A DNA stretch of 32,934 nt, from positions 1 to 32,934 of the forward strand of contig JAGCPV010000064.1 in NCBI GenBank assembly GCA_017965475.1, in the 5' to 3' direction. Made by a program: the position numbers and the translations under genes. Under the pieces are notes generated by a model. It was not told where the DNA came from, made no database searches, and worked only from the letters and a program-made list of their open reading frames with translations. Origin of the DNA: Prevotella sp. (lineage in GTDB: Bacteria; Bacteroidota; Bacteroidia; Bacteroidales; Bacteroidaceae). The number at the start of each line of letters is the position of its first letter. The stretch's first letter is position 1. Of the stretch, positions 25,409-32,934 are shown one piece after another.

Positions 25409-25484
25409 CCCACACTTCCCGCACTTCTTACACCCACCGTTTCTGGTTTAGGTGTGGGAAGTGTAAGAAGTGTGGGGTGTTTTT
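25409..25484 (+). terminator. Long imperfect hairpin with T run
   Basis: CCCACACTTC (25409-25418) pairs with GAAGTGTGGG (25467-25476), and CACTTC (25422-25427) with GAAGTG further inside. Both arms are built from CACTTCCC/CACTTCTTACAC-type subrepeats. GTGTTTTT follows on the plus strand. It may end the nucleoside kinase transcript, but it is 210 bp from that stop and equally looks like a repetitive element. Confidence 0.5.
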
Positions 25485-25500
25485 GGCATAAGACGACTAC

Positions 25501-25514
25501 CGCGCGCACACGCG
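25501..25514. repeat. Alternating CG/CA tract (right)
   Basis: CGCGCGCACACGCG is fourteen bases of pyrimidine-purine alternation. Together with the left tract it brackets the hairpin at 25409-25484. Between 25515 and 25552 nothing further is recognised. Confidence 0.6.
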
Positions 25515-25552
25515 AGAGCACGCCCTGGCCCATTACAAGGAATCGTTATTAA

Positions 25553-26788
25553 TCAACGTACAATCCGCTTCTTGCCGTTTTGGATGACAATGCCCTTATA
25601 AGAGGCATCAACCTTTTGACCAGCGAGGTTATAGATGATACCGTCGGCATCGGCAGCCTTTACGGAATCTATCGCTGTCGTGCCACCACGGGCATTTGAT
25701 CCTAACACCTCATATACCTCCACTTTCTTGACAACAGTCGTACCTACGATCCATCCGGTACAAAGATTGACGTGGGCATCACCTTCAATGGGCTTAAACT
25801 CCCGATCTGTTATATCGCCCCAGAAATCTGAGAATGGAACATCAATCACCTGGAAATCGTCGCTGGCACTGACAGGCACCTCTAAGGAATAATTGGTAAA
25901 CCAGTTGCCCAAATTTACCATATACTTACCATCAGACGGAACCTTCATGGTCAGGCGCACGATGTAATCATGGTTCTTCTCAAGGCTAAAGCCACCCGTA
26001 CCAATGTATATCGTATTCGATCCGTCTCCAGCAAACTCCTGCATTTTTGGATTGACAATGGCAAGGCCTTCGTCCGTTTTCTTTGGGTCGTCTGGATCAT
26101 AACAACCTGCAGGATATTCCACACCTTCCCAATTCATTGAATAGATCAGATTCTCGTCCTCATTTGTATCCGTCATCACACTGACCAGATGATTGCAGTA
26201 AGACCTATTAATCATTAAATGCTGTGGTGCAAAATAATGCAAGCCATCGAATCCCTGGTTGTAAACATCCAGACAAAGATCCAGCCATGCCTCTGAAGTC
26301 TTCAAGTTGCTTATAAGCCGGAAATCGACACTTCCAGATTCGTCTGACACACTTATCATGTCAACCGTCACTCGATCTCCAAGGTATTCTAAGATATCTT
26401 CAATCCGTCCACAATCATTCAAGAAGGATTGGACCTGAGGAAGAATGACTATCAACTCGTTTTCATGTGAATTGTTAGGAAAACTACCCTCATAAAATGC
26501 TGATTCAAAATAATTGCCCTCAGGCAGAGGGAAGTCCTTTTCCACATACCATGCGCCCTTGCTGATCTCGGTACACTTGAGGATGGATTTGTCTCCAGTC
26601 TTCTTCATACTGGCATACAAGTCGTTGATGGCCTGCTGGCTTTCGTTGTCCATTGCCATGACAAACTTATATACAAACGACTCGTCTGGGGTTAGTTCGA
26701 CAAATCCTGAGTTACCCCAGTACCCCAACTGTGCACGGGAACCCACACAGTTGAAAATAAACACTAATGCAAACAGAATCTTTTTCAT
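25553..26788 (-). CDS. Secreted protein of unknown function with Prevotella-type C-terminal tail
   Basis: A 411-residue protein with a clear signal peptide (MKKILFALVFIFNCVGSRAQ). I recognise no catalytic motif. The middle (about 270-370: LEKNHDYIVRLTMKVPSDGKYMVNLG, split by strands, then FQVIDVPFSDFWG and CTGWIVGTTVVKKVEVYEV) reads like a jelly-roll carbohydrate-binding-type beta sandwich; this is a weak inference. The end IIYNLAGQKVDASYKGIVIQNGKKRIVR is the short tail seen on many exported Prevotella proteins and may be a secretion or sorting signal. It follows the M4 protease gene by 41 bp and is probably co-transcribed. Confidence 0.75.
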   Translation of the reverse strand: MKKILFALVFIFNCVGSRAQLGYWGNSGFVELTPDESFVYKFVMAMDNESQQAINDLYASMKKTGDKSILKCTEISKGAWYVEKDFPLPEGNYFESAFYEGSFPNNSHENELIVILPQVQSFLNDCGRIEDILEYLGDRVTVDMISVSDESGSVDFRLISNLKTSEAWLDLCLDVYNQGFDGLHYFAPQHLMINRSYCNHLVSVMTDTNEDENLIYSMNWEGVEYPAGCYDPDDPKKTDEGLAIVNPKMQEFAGDGSNTIYIGTGGFSLEKNHDYIVRLTMKVPSDGKYMVNLGNWFTNYSLEVPVSASDDFQVIDVPFSDFWGDITDREFKPIEGDAHVNLCTGWIVGTTVVKKVEVYEVLGSNARGGTTAIDSVKAADADGIIYNLAGQKVDASYKGIVIQNGKKRIVR

Positions 26789-26829
26789 AACTCTTTTTTT
26801 TAATTGTTAATAATACGTCATTCTATATT

Positions 26830-28956
26830 TTACTTTACTGCAAGTTTTGTTGTATAAGTCTTATCCCCGATCTTCATTTCAACTATATATAAGCCACGCT
26901 TCCAGAAGGATGTGTCAAGCACAAAGTTCTCGTTTATTTGGCTTTCTGTGACTTTCATCTGAAGGCTTGAAGCGTCATATACCCTAACGGAAGCGCTCTC
27001 GTATCCGCTACCAACGGATATCTGATAATGCGACCCGTCTAACGGGACAACTTGCAAAACATCGTCACCAGAAGAAGAAAGACTTGCTGAACCTGTAATA
27101 TACCGTGAGTAAGACACAGAGCATCCCCCGTAATATACTGTAGCATTAAGATACCCACTGAAAGAAGACGATGTGCTTACCGTACAGGAATAATTGCTAC
27201 TGTTGAAGGTCAAAGTAGGCGTAGAGCCATATATACTTGTATAACTCCAAGTCACCGAGCAACCAGATTTTCCATGCACATAATATGTAGCCGAACCAGG
27301 AGCATAGGATTGAGTATATATATGTTGAGGTTCAGAAACCAAACCTACAGCGTAAAATGCATTTTGGATTTGTTCTACAGTAAAAGCATTATAATTATTA
27401 TCTTCTGCTGCATCAATAAATGCATCTGCCACATGCTGAAATGTTGTACAATCTTCCAAATAAGCCGTTGTAAACGTCGTCTTTCTGACCAAATCTTCTA
27501 CAAGATTAAAACCTAAAGGAAGTATTTGATAACTGTTATTAAGTCCATTCGTACCAGAGCCGCCATTTACCAACAGATAGAACCAATAAGGCAGAAGGCC
27601 TCCTTTTATATGGGCGTCTGTGGAATTAAACGCTCCACAGCCATAAGTGCTGGAAATCTGTGTATATGCCGTAGCGTCATTTGGACTCTGGAAATTACGT
27701 ATACAGGATTTTCCGATGTTCATGATTTGCTCGCCAAATTTCCAATAATTGGCACTTGGAGTAATACGCTTCTCAAAGATAATTGCCCAAATATCAGCCA
27801 GACCTTCATGTATGGCTGCTTTTGTACTCCCACTGTCATTAAAGTTTGAAGACTTAAACAATATCGCATGGCCATATTCATGCCCTATGATATCTACAGA
27901 GCCGAAGGGTTTATAAACAGTACTTCCAGAGGCAATTCCGAATGTAAAGAAATTTCCTGAAGAATAAAATTTTCCTCTTGATTCGGTGTTTATAACAGAC
28001 AATATGGCATGGTTGTTATTATCATAACTACTTCGACTGAATGTACCATACATCAGATCATTTATCTTCTCCATTGTCCAGTGGACATCCAACGCAATAC
28101 CGTATGCCCCCATTTCTGTTTGTGTCCAACTATTATCGTTATCGGTAAACGAAACCGTATTTCCGTTTTGATTATCTTTAATTGTCCTGATTCCATTCAC
28201 TCGATAATTATCTTCTAATGTATAGATATTATTGGTATATTCTGTTATTCCACTTTTAGGATTAGAACTACTATTGTAATATGTATAGAACTGACCTCCT
28301 GCAGAAGAACTTACAGCAGCATTCTCTTTATGCAGCAACTTACCAGAACGGGCATCTATATATCCTACATATTCATTTGATGCGTTTGTAGCGTAAAGGA
28401 ACACCTTATAAACGAGGACGGCTACCGACTCCCCACTGTCTGCGTTAGGAATCTCCTTAATCATAAGATCCACATAAGACCTGATGATGTTGTCTTTGTT
28501 TATACTGAAATAGGACGCGTAAAGATCGACAGCCTCCTTTTCCGTAATTGATGGAACAATATTGATGCCAGCGACATTCACATAATGACCTTTTACCACT
28601 TTCATCCTGCCATTTTTGAAGCGGAAATTGTAATGACCATCATCTACGCGAACTCCCCGATAGTATTGCTGATAGCGCTCAAAATACATGCCATAATCAG
28701 TATCATCAGATCTGTCCATAATAAAATCATCCGTATTACGCTTCTTCAAGATGGAACTAAAGAATTCATTTGCAGAGGCGGGAACATCATTATCTGTTGC
28801 TGCATACCGAACTGATTTAATAGTGCCGTCACTATTTCTCTCAACGACAGTAACGTCTGACCGAGACAGGTCTAGTAGAGCATTATCGGCTTTTTGTTGT
28901 GCGTTTGCAGAGAGAACAATTGCGCATAGACTGATTGCAGATAATATCCTTTTCAT
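26830..28956 (-). CDS. Secreted M4 (thermolysin-like) metalloprotease with propeptide and sorting tail
   Basis: A 708-residue zinc endopeptidase precursor. The signal peptide ends at about LSANAQ. A fungalysin/thermolysin-type propeptide covers about 45-215. The catalytic domain carries His359-Glu-x-x-His363 (GHEYGHAILF) and the third zinc ligand Glu384 with Asp388 (HEGLADIW). The DAHIKGGLLPYWFYLL segment corresponds to the thermolysin VHINSG helix with its transition-state histidine. After about 545 there are Ser/Tyr-rich beta repeats, then a tail ending GLYIVEMKIGDKTYTTKLAVK, typical of type IX secretion cargo. All key residues are intact. It lies 67 bp after the DUF3244-like gene with no separate -7 element seen. 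The region is more AT-rich than the nitrogen genes. Confidence 0.93.
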   Translation of the reverse strand: MKRILSAISLCAIVLSANAQQKADNALLDLSRSDVTVVERNSDGTIKSVRYAATDNDVPASANEFFSSILKKRNTDDFIMDRSDDTDYGMYFERYQQYYRGVRVDDGHYNFRFKNGRMKVVKGHYVNVAGINIVPSITEKEAVDLYASYFSINKDNIIRSYVDLMIKEIPNADSGESVAVLVYKVFLYATNASNEYVGYIDARSGKLLHKENAAVSSSAGGQFYTYYNSSSNPKSGITEYTNNIYTLEDNYRVNGIRTIKDNQNGNTVSFTDNDNSWTQTEMGAYGIALDVHWTMEKINDLMYGTFSRSSYDNNNHAILSVINTESRGKFYSSGNFFTFGIASGSTVYKPFGSVDIIGHEYGHAILFKSSNFNDSGSTKAAIHEGLADIWAIIFEKRITPSANYWKFGEQIMNIGKSCIRNFQSPNDATAYTQISSTYGCGAFNSTDAHIKGGLLPYWFYLLVNGGSGTNGLNNSYQILPLGFNLVEDLVRKTTFTTAYLEDCTTFQHVADAFIDAAEDNNYNAFTVEQIQNAFYAVGLVSEPQHIYTQSYAPGSATYYVHGKSGCSVTWSYTSIYGSTPTLTFNSSNYSCTVSTSSSFSGYLNATVYYGGCSVSYSRYITGSASLSSSGDDVLQVVPLDGSHYQISVGSGYESASVRVYDASSLQMKVTESQINENFVLDTSFWKRGLYIVEMKIGDKTYTTKLAVK

Positions 28957-28971
28957 AACTTAGAAGTTTTT

Positions 28972-29005
28972 ATGGGAATGGGAACCTTTTGGATTCCCAT
29001 TCCAT
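28972..29005. repeat. Inverted repeat in the leader of the M4 protease gene
   Basis: ATGGGAATGGGAA (28972-28984) pairs with TTCCCATTCCAT (28994-29005) with one bulged base. No T run follows on the minus strand, so it is more likely an mRNA structure or processing site between the DUF3244-like and protease genes than a terminator. Confidence 0.5.
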
Positions 29006-29023
29006 GGTTAGACAATAATTGTT

Positions 29024-29386
29024 TTATAGATCAATATATCCGTAGAAATAGATATTACCTTGTACAATCTGGATTTCGTATTCACCAGAAAGATAAGAGG
29101 GAAGCACAAGGCTGGTGGTGCCAGTCAAAATGACTGTGGAATATACTACCACATCATTCTCATCGACCAGACGGAGCACAGAACCGTCACAGGGTGTGTA
29201 GAAGGTCAAGGTGTAACCATTGATGTCAACCTCTGGTACGAGGATGGGAGACTTTTGTTGACCGTCATTACCCTCTTTGGGATCATCATACCCTATTCCA
29301 AATTCAACTGTGTAAGCATGGCAATCCATGCAGTTAAATGATAACATAACCGTCAATAAAGTGACAATAAAACTTTTCTTTGTCAT
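29024..29386 (-). CDS. Small exported DUF3244-like protein
   Basis: A 120-residue protein with a signal peptide (about 1-24). The mature part contains SPILVPEVDINGYTLTFYTP and, at the end, SGEYEIQIVQGNIYFYGYIDL. This pattern of short beta strands matches DUF3244, a family of small exported Bacteroidales proteins of unknown function. It has no cysteine pair or lipobox. A -7-like TAATTTTG lies on the minus strand at 29418-29411, with TTG 20 bp further upstream. It is the first gene before the M4 protease and lies downstream of a membrane-bound regulator gene. An inhibitor or chaperone role for the protease is possible, but nothing in the sequence shows it. Confidence 0.78.
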   Translation of the reverse strand: MTKKSFIVTLLTVMLSFNCMDCHAYTVEFGIGYDDPKEGNDGQQKSPILVPEVDINGYTLTFYTPCDGSVLRLVDENDVVVYSTVILTGTTSLVLPSYLSGEYEIQIVQGNIYFYGYIDL

Positions 29387-29505
29387 CTTGCATTTTAGAG
29401 TTAATTACTGCAAAATTACACCAAATAAGAATTATTTGCAAGCAAACAAAAGCCTAATAGTTCATCAGAGTACACATCGCTTTGTTATCATTTGTTAATT
29501 AGTAC

Positions 29506-29536
29506 AGATAAACTGCGATTCCATCGCAGTTTATCT
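29506..29536. terminator. Perfect 14-bp hairpin downstream of the TPR/HTH regulator gene
   Basis: The arms 29506-29519 and 29523-29536 are exact reverse complements with a TCC loop. It sits 31 bp beyond the regulator stop codon on the minus strand. No proper T run follows, so it may be a non-canonical terminator or mRNA stabiliser. Confidence 0.6.
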
Positions 29537-29566
29537 ATATTACATAAAATAGTACATCAAAGTTAA

Positions 29567-31450
29567 TTATTCAGGCAAGCCATCTCTTTCAAAGCCATAT
29601 ACGTTGTATTGTGCGACTAAGTTCCGACGCAATGTGCGTGAAGATGCCTCATTAAAAAGGGTCTTGTTAAGGGTTGATTTTATATTGGAAATCCTCTGCT
29701 TGGTGGTTTTCAACATATTGGCCTGCTCATCGCCACCAATACCTAAGGCTGTTAGAATGCAGACTCGTATATTCTGCGGAGTGTTGCAATACACAGACAG
29801 GTCACGGTATAAAGTGGGGTAACAGTTGCTAAATGCTAATACTAATTCGTTCCATTCTCCTTCAGTTATAGAGGCCAAAGGTTTGTTGGACACTTCACGA
29901 ATCCTCTTAACGATAACTTTATCGGTAAATGATGCAGAGGTGATCAGATGCTTGGAGATGATCTCTTCTTGCTGGAGCTCGTTTATTCGTTTCCGTAAAA
30001 CATCATTTTCTGACAACAATCTTGACTTCTCGCTTTCGTAGTCCTGGTTTATTTGAGAAATAGTCTGTTGGGCCTTAGTGTATTTCTCTCTAAAATTGCT
30101 ACTCTTATCTTGAACTTCTTCCAATTCATGTTGAATGGATGAAATAACTGCCTTATGAGTGCGTTCCAGTAATCGTAATTCTCTTATATTATCTTCATAT
30201 TTATCGGTGGCATCCGCAAATTCAGCCTTTAAACGTTCTATCTTTCTCCTAGAAGATTTCCACAAGAGGATTCCTGTGATGGAGAGAATACACAGAAGCA
30301 ATCCTGTTATAATCAGTCCTATCATAATCCTGTATGCTTTTACCTCGGTATCATGAGCTTCTTTCTGCAGGCGATTGTAATTATAACTGGCAGTCATCTG
30401 TGCTACAATATTTTGATCTTTAAGTGCAATGGAAGAGTCATTAGCCATACAATACAACCGAGCATACTTGGCTATTGAATCTGCCTGATGACGTTTACTG
30501 AACACACTAAGAAGTCCTCTATACATAGGATCCTGAGAAGTATAGGACATTTGGGGGCGATATATCTTGCGATAATAGAACTCTGCTGAGTCAAGTTTGT
30601 TAATTCCTTCATAATATTTACCTTTGTATTCATAGTATTTTTGTTGCGTGGGAGGAAGTTCATGCTGCTCATCGAACAATTCTGATTCGGCTTCAAACTG
30701 ATCCATCAAAACCTTTGCCTCTGTTAAGCGTTGGGGACTGTCTGTATATAGATGTATCAGAGTTCTGGAAGAACGCAAAGCCTGTTGAGTAAATCCGTAT
30801 TTTCGGTATTGCTCAAGTACAGATTTCAAAATGATTTCAGCACTGTCTTTCTTGTTCATTAATATATAGGTTCCGGCGATCATGTCTATATTGTAGATTC
30901 CCCACATAGGTTTATTAGCACGGAATGCATAATAACTGGCTTTCTTTCGGGCTTCTATTTCATTAGTCAACAATAGTTGACGATAAAAAACAGTTGCCAT
31001 CTGTGAATAGACACAACTCAAAGTGTAAAAGTCAAAATCTGCAGTTGTTGTATCGGCAGCATCAATGGCTCCCTGATAACTACTGATAGCTCTCGGCGCT
31101 TCGCCCATATCACTATATGCACGTCCCAGGAGATAGTAGGCTTGCATCCGCTCATTTGTAGTTCCGCGACTATCAAAAAAATCAACCAATACCTTAGCGA
31201 CAGAATCAGAAGTAAATGTCACATCAGCCTTGTTCTGTGCCTTCAGCGTGAGCAGGCTGTAGCGCATGCGCTGACTCTTGGACCAAGCGGCAACTTCGGT
31301 GCTTAGGCTGTCGAGCATGCAGAGGGCGGAGTCGGGCTTCTCGTTGATAACGGAATCGATGGCACGAAGCGCCGGGGTGTAGCCGTCGCCGCTACAGCCC
31401 GTCAGGAGCAAGAACACTCCCACTGTCAAAAAGCCTATCATTCTCTTCAT
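29567..31450 (-). CDS. Membrane-tethered TPR regulator with coiled coil and C-terminal HTH
   Basis: A 627-residue one-component regulator candidate. A lipoprotein-type signal ends at LLLTGCS (Cys19). TPR-like helical repeats fill about 25-350 (for example YYLLGRAYSDMGEAPRAISSYQGAI). A transmembrane helix lies at 376-397, followed by a coiled coil (about 400-500). The C-terminal domain (about 515-627) holds RVCILTALGIGGDEQANMLKTTKQRISNIK, which reads as a helix-turn-helix of the type found in Bacteroidales TPR regulators (written here as one continuous helical segment from about 573). The sensor would face the periplasm and the HTH the cytosol. ATG 31450 was chosen; the longer frame starts at a TTG. 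The target is unknown, but the adjacent exported protease genes are candidates. Confidence 0.82.
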   Translation of the reverse strand: MKRMIGFLTVGVFLLLTGCSGDGYTPALRAIDSVINEKPDSALCMLDSLSTEVAAWSKSQRMRYSLLTLKAQNKADVTFTSDSVAKVLVDFFDSRGTTNERMQAYYLLGRAYSDMGEAPRAISSYQGAIDAADTTTADFDFYTLSCVYSQMATVFYRQLLLTNEIEARKKASYYAFRANKPMWGIYNIDMIAGTYILMNKKDSAEIILKSVLEQYRKYGFTQQALRSSRTLIHLYTDSPQRLTEAKVLMDQFEAESELFDEQHELPPTQQKYYEYKGKYYEGINKLDSAEFYYRKIYRPQMSYTSQDPMYRGLLSVFSKRHQADSIAKYARLYCMANDSSIALKDQNIVAQMTASYNYNRLQKEAHDTEVKAYRIMIGLIITGLLLCILSITGILLWKSSRRKIERLKAEFADATDKYEDNIRELRLLERTHKAVISSIQHELEEVQDKSSNFREKYTKAQQTISQINQDYESEKSRLLSENDVLRKRINELQQEEIISKHLITSASFTDKVIVKRIREVSNKPLASITEGEWNELVLAFSNCYPTLYRDLSVYCNTPQNIRVCILTALGIGGDEQANMLKTTKQRISNIKSTLNKTLFNEASSRTLRRNLVAQYNVYGFERDGLPE

Positions 31451-31456
31451 CGCCTG

Positions 31457-31486
31457 CAAAGATAATAATAATCCGTGAGACAGCAA
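31457..31486 (-). promoter_or_regulatory. Promoter of the TPR/HTH regulator, possibly leaderless
   Basis: On the minus strand TTG (31486-31484) and TATCTTTG (31464-31457) are 19 bp apart. The -7 box ends only six bases before the ATG (31450-31448), so the transcript would start at or within a few bases of the start codon. Confidence 0.55.
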
Positions 31487-31609
31487 TAACTTTCGCGAAA
31501 ATGTTTAGTATTTCCTTTTGATTGTTAACTGGAAAACTGCATGTTTATTGCAAAAGAAATGCATATTCGCAAGGAAATAAGGGCAAATATGCACTTTTCT
31601 GAATATTTC

Positions 31610-31641
31610 TTTGGCTTTCTGAATAAAAATGTATAATTTTG
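31610..31641 (+). promoter_or_regulatory. korA promoter
   Basis: TTTG (31610-31613), a 20-bp spacer and TAATTTTG (31634-31641) match the Bacteroidetes consensus. The ATG is 41 bp after the -7 box. Confidence 0.75.
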
Positions 31642-31681
31642 CAGCCGTTTTAAGAGAAAGTTAGTAATAAACAAACATATT

Positions 31682-32934
31682 ATGGCAGAAAAATTGGAAG
31701 TGAAGGAGCTCGACCAGGTGGTCGTACGCTTCTCTGGTGACTCCGGCGACGGTATGCAGTTGGCTGGAAACATCTTCTCTACGGTCAGTGCCACCGTTGG
31801 TAACGGCATATCCACATTCCCAGACTATCCCGCAGACATCCGTGCCCCGCAAGGATCACTGACGGGCGTATCTGGTTTCCAGGTACACATCGGAGCTGGT
31901 AAGGTCTATACCCCTGGCGACAAGTGCGACGTACTCGTGGCTATGAATGCTGCCGCCCTGAAGACACAGTATCGCTACGCCAAACCAGGTGCAACGATCA
32001 TCATAGATACCGACTCGTTTGGTCCAAAGGATCTGGAGAAGGCACAGTTCAAGACAGAGGATTACCTCGGTGAGATGGGCATCGACCCCGACCGCGTGAT
32101 CCAGTGCCCGCTGACCACGATGGTGAAGGACTGTCTGAAGGACTCTGGCATGGACAACAAGGCGATGTTGAAATGTCGTAACATGTTCGCCCTCGGACTG
32201 GTATGCTGGCTTTTCGACCGTGATCTCTCGCTCGTGGCCAACTTCCTGAAGGATAAGTTTGCCAAGAAGCCCGCCATTGCCGAAAACAACATCAAGGTCG
32301 TACAGGCTGGTTATGACTACGGTCACAACACCCACTCCTCGGCCGTTAATGTCTATCGTATCGAGACCAAGGAGAAGGTGCCCGGACGCTACATGGATAT
32401 CACTGGTAACAAGGCTACTGCCTACGGTTTCATTGCCGCTGCAGAGAAGGCCGGACTCCGCCTATACCTCGGTTCTTATCCTATTACCCCTGCTACCGAC
32501 GTGCTCCATGAGTTGTCCAAGCACAAGTCCTGTGGGGTCATCACTGTCCAGTGCGAGGACGAGATCAGCGGTTGTGCCTCAGCCCTCGGAGCTTCGTTCG
32601 CAGGAGCCCTGGGTGTTACCTCGACCTCTGGTCCTGGTATCTGTCTGAAGAGTGAGGCTATGAACCTGGCCGTGATCATGGAATTGCCACTGGTGGTACT
32701 TGACGTGCAGCGCGGTGGTCCCGCCACGGGTCTGCCCACAAAGTCTGAACAGACCGACCTGTTACAAGTGCTCTTTGGCCGTAACGGTGAGAGTCCTATG
32801 CCTGTGATGGCAGCACTAAGTCCCGCAGACTGCTTCGATGCTGCTTACCAGGCCAGTAAGATCGCCCTGGAGCACATGACACCTGTCGTGTTGCTTACCG
32901 ATGCCTATATCGCCAACGGCTCTGGTGCTTTCAA
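31682..32934 (+). CDS. korA: 2-oxoglutarate:ferredoxin oxidoreductase, fused gamma/alpha subunit (KorA), 3' truncated by window
   Basis: The first 417 or so codons of an enzyme subunit that oxidatively decarboxylates 2-oxoglutarate to succinyl-CoA with ferredoxin, or runs in reverse. The N-terminal gamma domain starts VVVRFSGDSGDGMQLAGN and covers about 1-190. The alpha domain begins after a linker at about 235 and contains LGSYPITPATDVLHEL and SGPGICLKSEAMNLAVIMELP (family landmarks). The fused gamma-alpha form is common in Bacteroidetes. The frame is open to the last base; korB, which binds thiamin diphosphate, is expected just outside. The enzyme makes or uses 2-oxoglutarate, the carbon skeleton for GOGAT, so it links to the nitrogen genes metabolically, though not by shared promoter boxes. 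Confidence 0.94.
   Translation, partial: MAEKLEVKELDQVVVRFSGDSGDGMQLAGNIFSTVSATVGNGISTFPDYPADIRAPQGSLTGVSGFQVHIGAGKVYTPGDKCDVLVAMNAAALKTQYRYAKPGATIIIDTDSFGPKDLEKAQFKTEDYLGEMGIDPDRVIQCPLTTMVKDCLKDSGMDNKAMLKCRNMFALGLVCWLFDRDLSLVANFLKDKFAKKPAIAENNIKVVQAGYDYGHNTHSSAVNVYRIETKEKVPGRYMDITGNKATAYGFIAAAEKAGLRLYLGSYPITPATDVLHELSKHKSCGVITVQCEDEISGCASALGASFAGALGVTSTSGPGICLKSEAMNLAVIMELPLVVLDVQRGGPATGLPTKSEQTDLLQVLFGRNGESPMPVMAALSPADCFDAAYQASKIALEHMTPVVLLTDAYIANGSGAF

Noticed and set aside
28972-29005. Inverted repeat as a terminator for the DUF3244-like gene
   Set aside because: On the minus strand the stem is followed by A-rich sequence rather than a T run, so it is listed only as a repeat.

Overview
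The window looks like chromosomal DNA of a Bacteroidales bacterium, most likely Prevotella or a close relative. The evidence is sequence-visible: promoters with the Bacteroidetes TAnnTTTG -7 element, a type III glutamine synthetase, secreted proteins with C-terminal sorting-type tails, a DUF3244-like protein, a fused KorA, and a TonB receptor/PnuC pair under a TPP riboswitch. No IS, prophage, rRNA, tRNA or CRISPR array was seen.

Layout. 1-219 is the end of an unrecognised Lys/Arg-rich gene. 220-4055 (minus) is an ammonium module read in the order P-II protein, Amt, outer-membrane TorF-like porin, second AmtB-type Amt. Divergent from it are dapF (4378-5190) and gltB-gltD (5357-11227), then a translationally coupled radical-SAM/DUF4130 DNA-repair pair (11324-13419), then glnN (13625-15841). 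Convergent with glnN is a thiamin module (minus): TPP riboswitch, TonB receptor and PnuC. Next come a CotH-like secreted protein and a Na/Pi cotransporter (minus), a ThrRS-like nucleoside kinase (plus), and a repeat-filled intergenic region (25198-25552). A more AT-rich minus-strand block follows: a membrane-tethered TPR/HTH regulator, a DUF3244-like protein, an M4 thermolysin-like protease and a secreted protein of unknown function. The window ends inside korA.

How the genes work together. Amt proteins import ammonium, P-II senses nitrogen status, GSIII makes glutamine, GOGAT makes glutamate, and DapF diverts carbon and nitrogen to lysine and peptidoglycan. The most notable observation is regulatory. 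The promoters of glnK, dapF, gltB and glnN share a 15-bp box (consensus about CTTACRAWTTGWWAS) centred 100-101 bp before the -7 element. In dapF, gltB and glnN a second copy lies exactly 32 bp (three helical turns) closer. glnK, gltB and glnN also share an extended core promoter and a CAAARTG element 22 bp after the start of the -7 box. This resembles a nitrogen-assimilation regulon with an upstream-activator architecture. I cannot assign a regulator, and no obvious candidate is encoded beside it.
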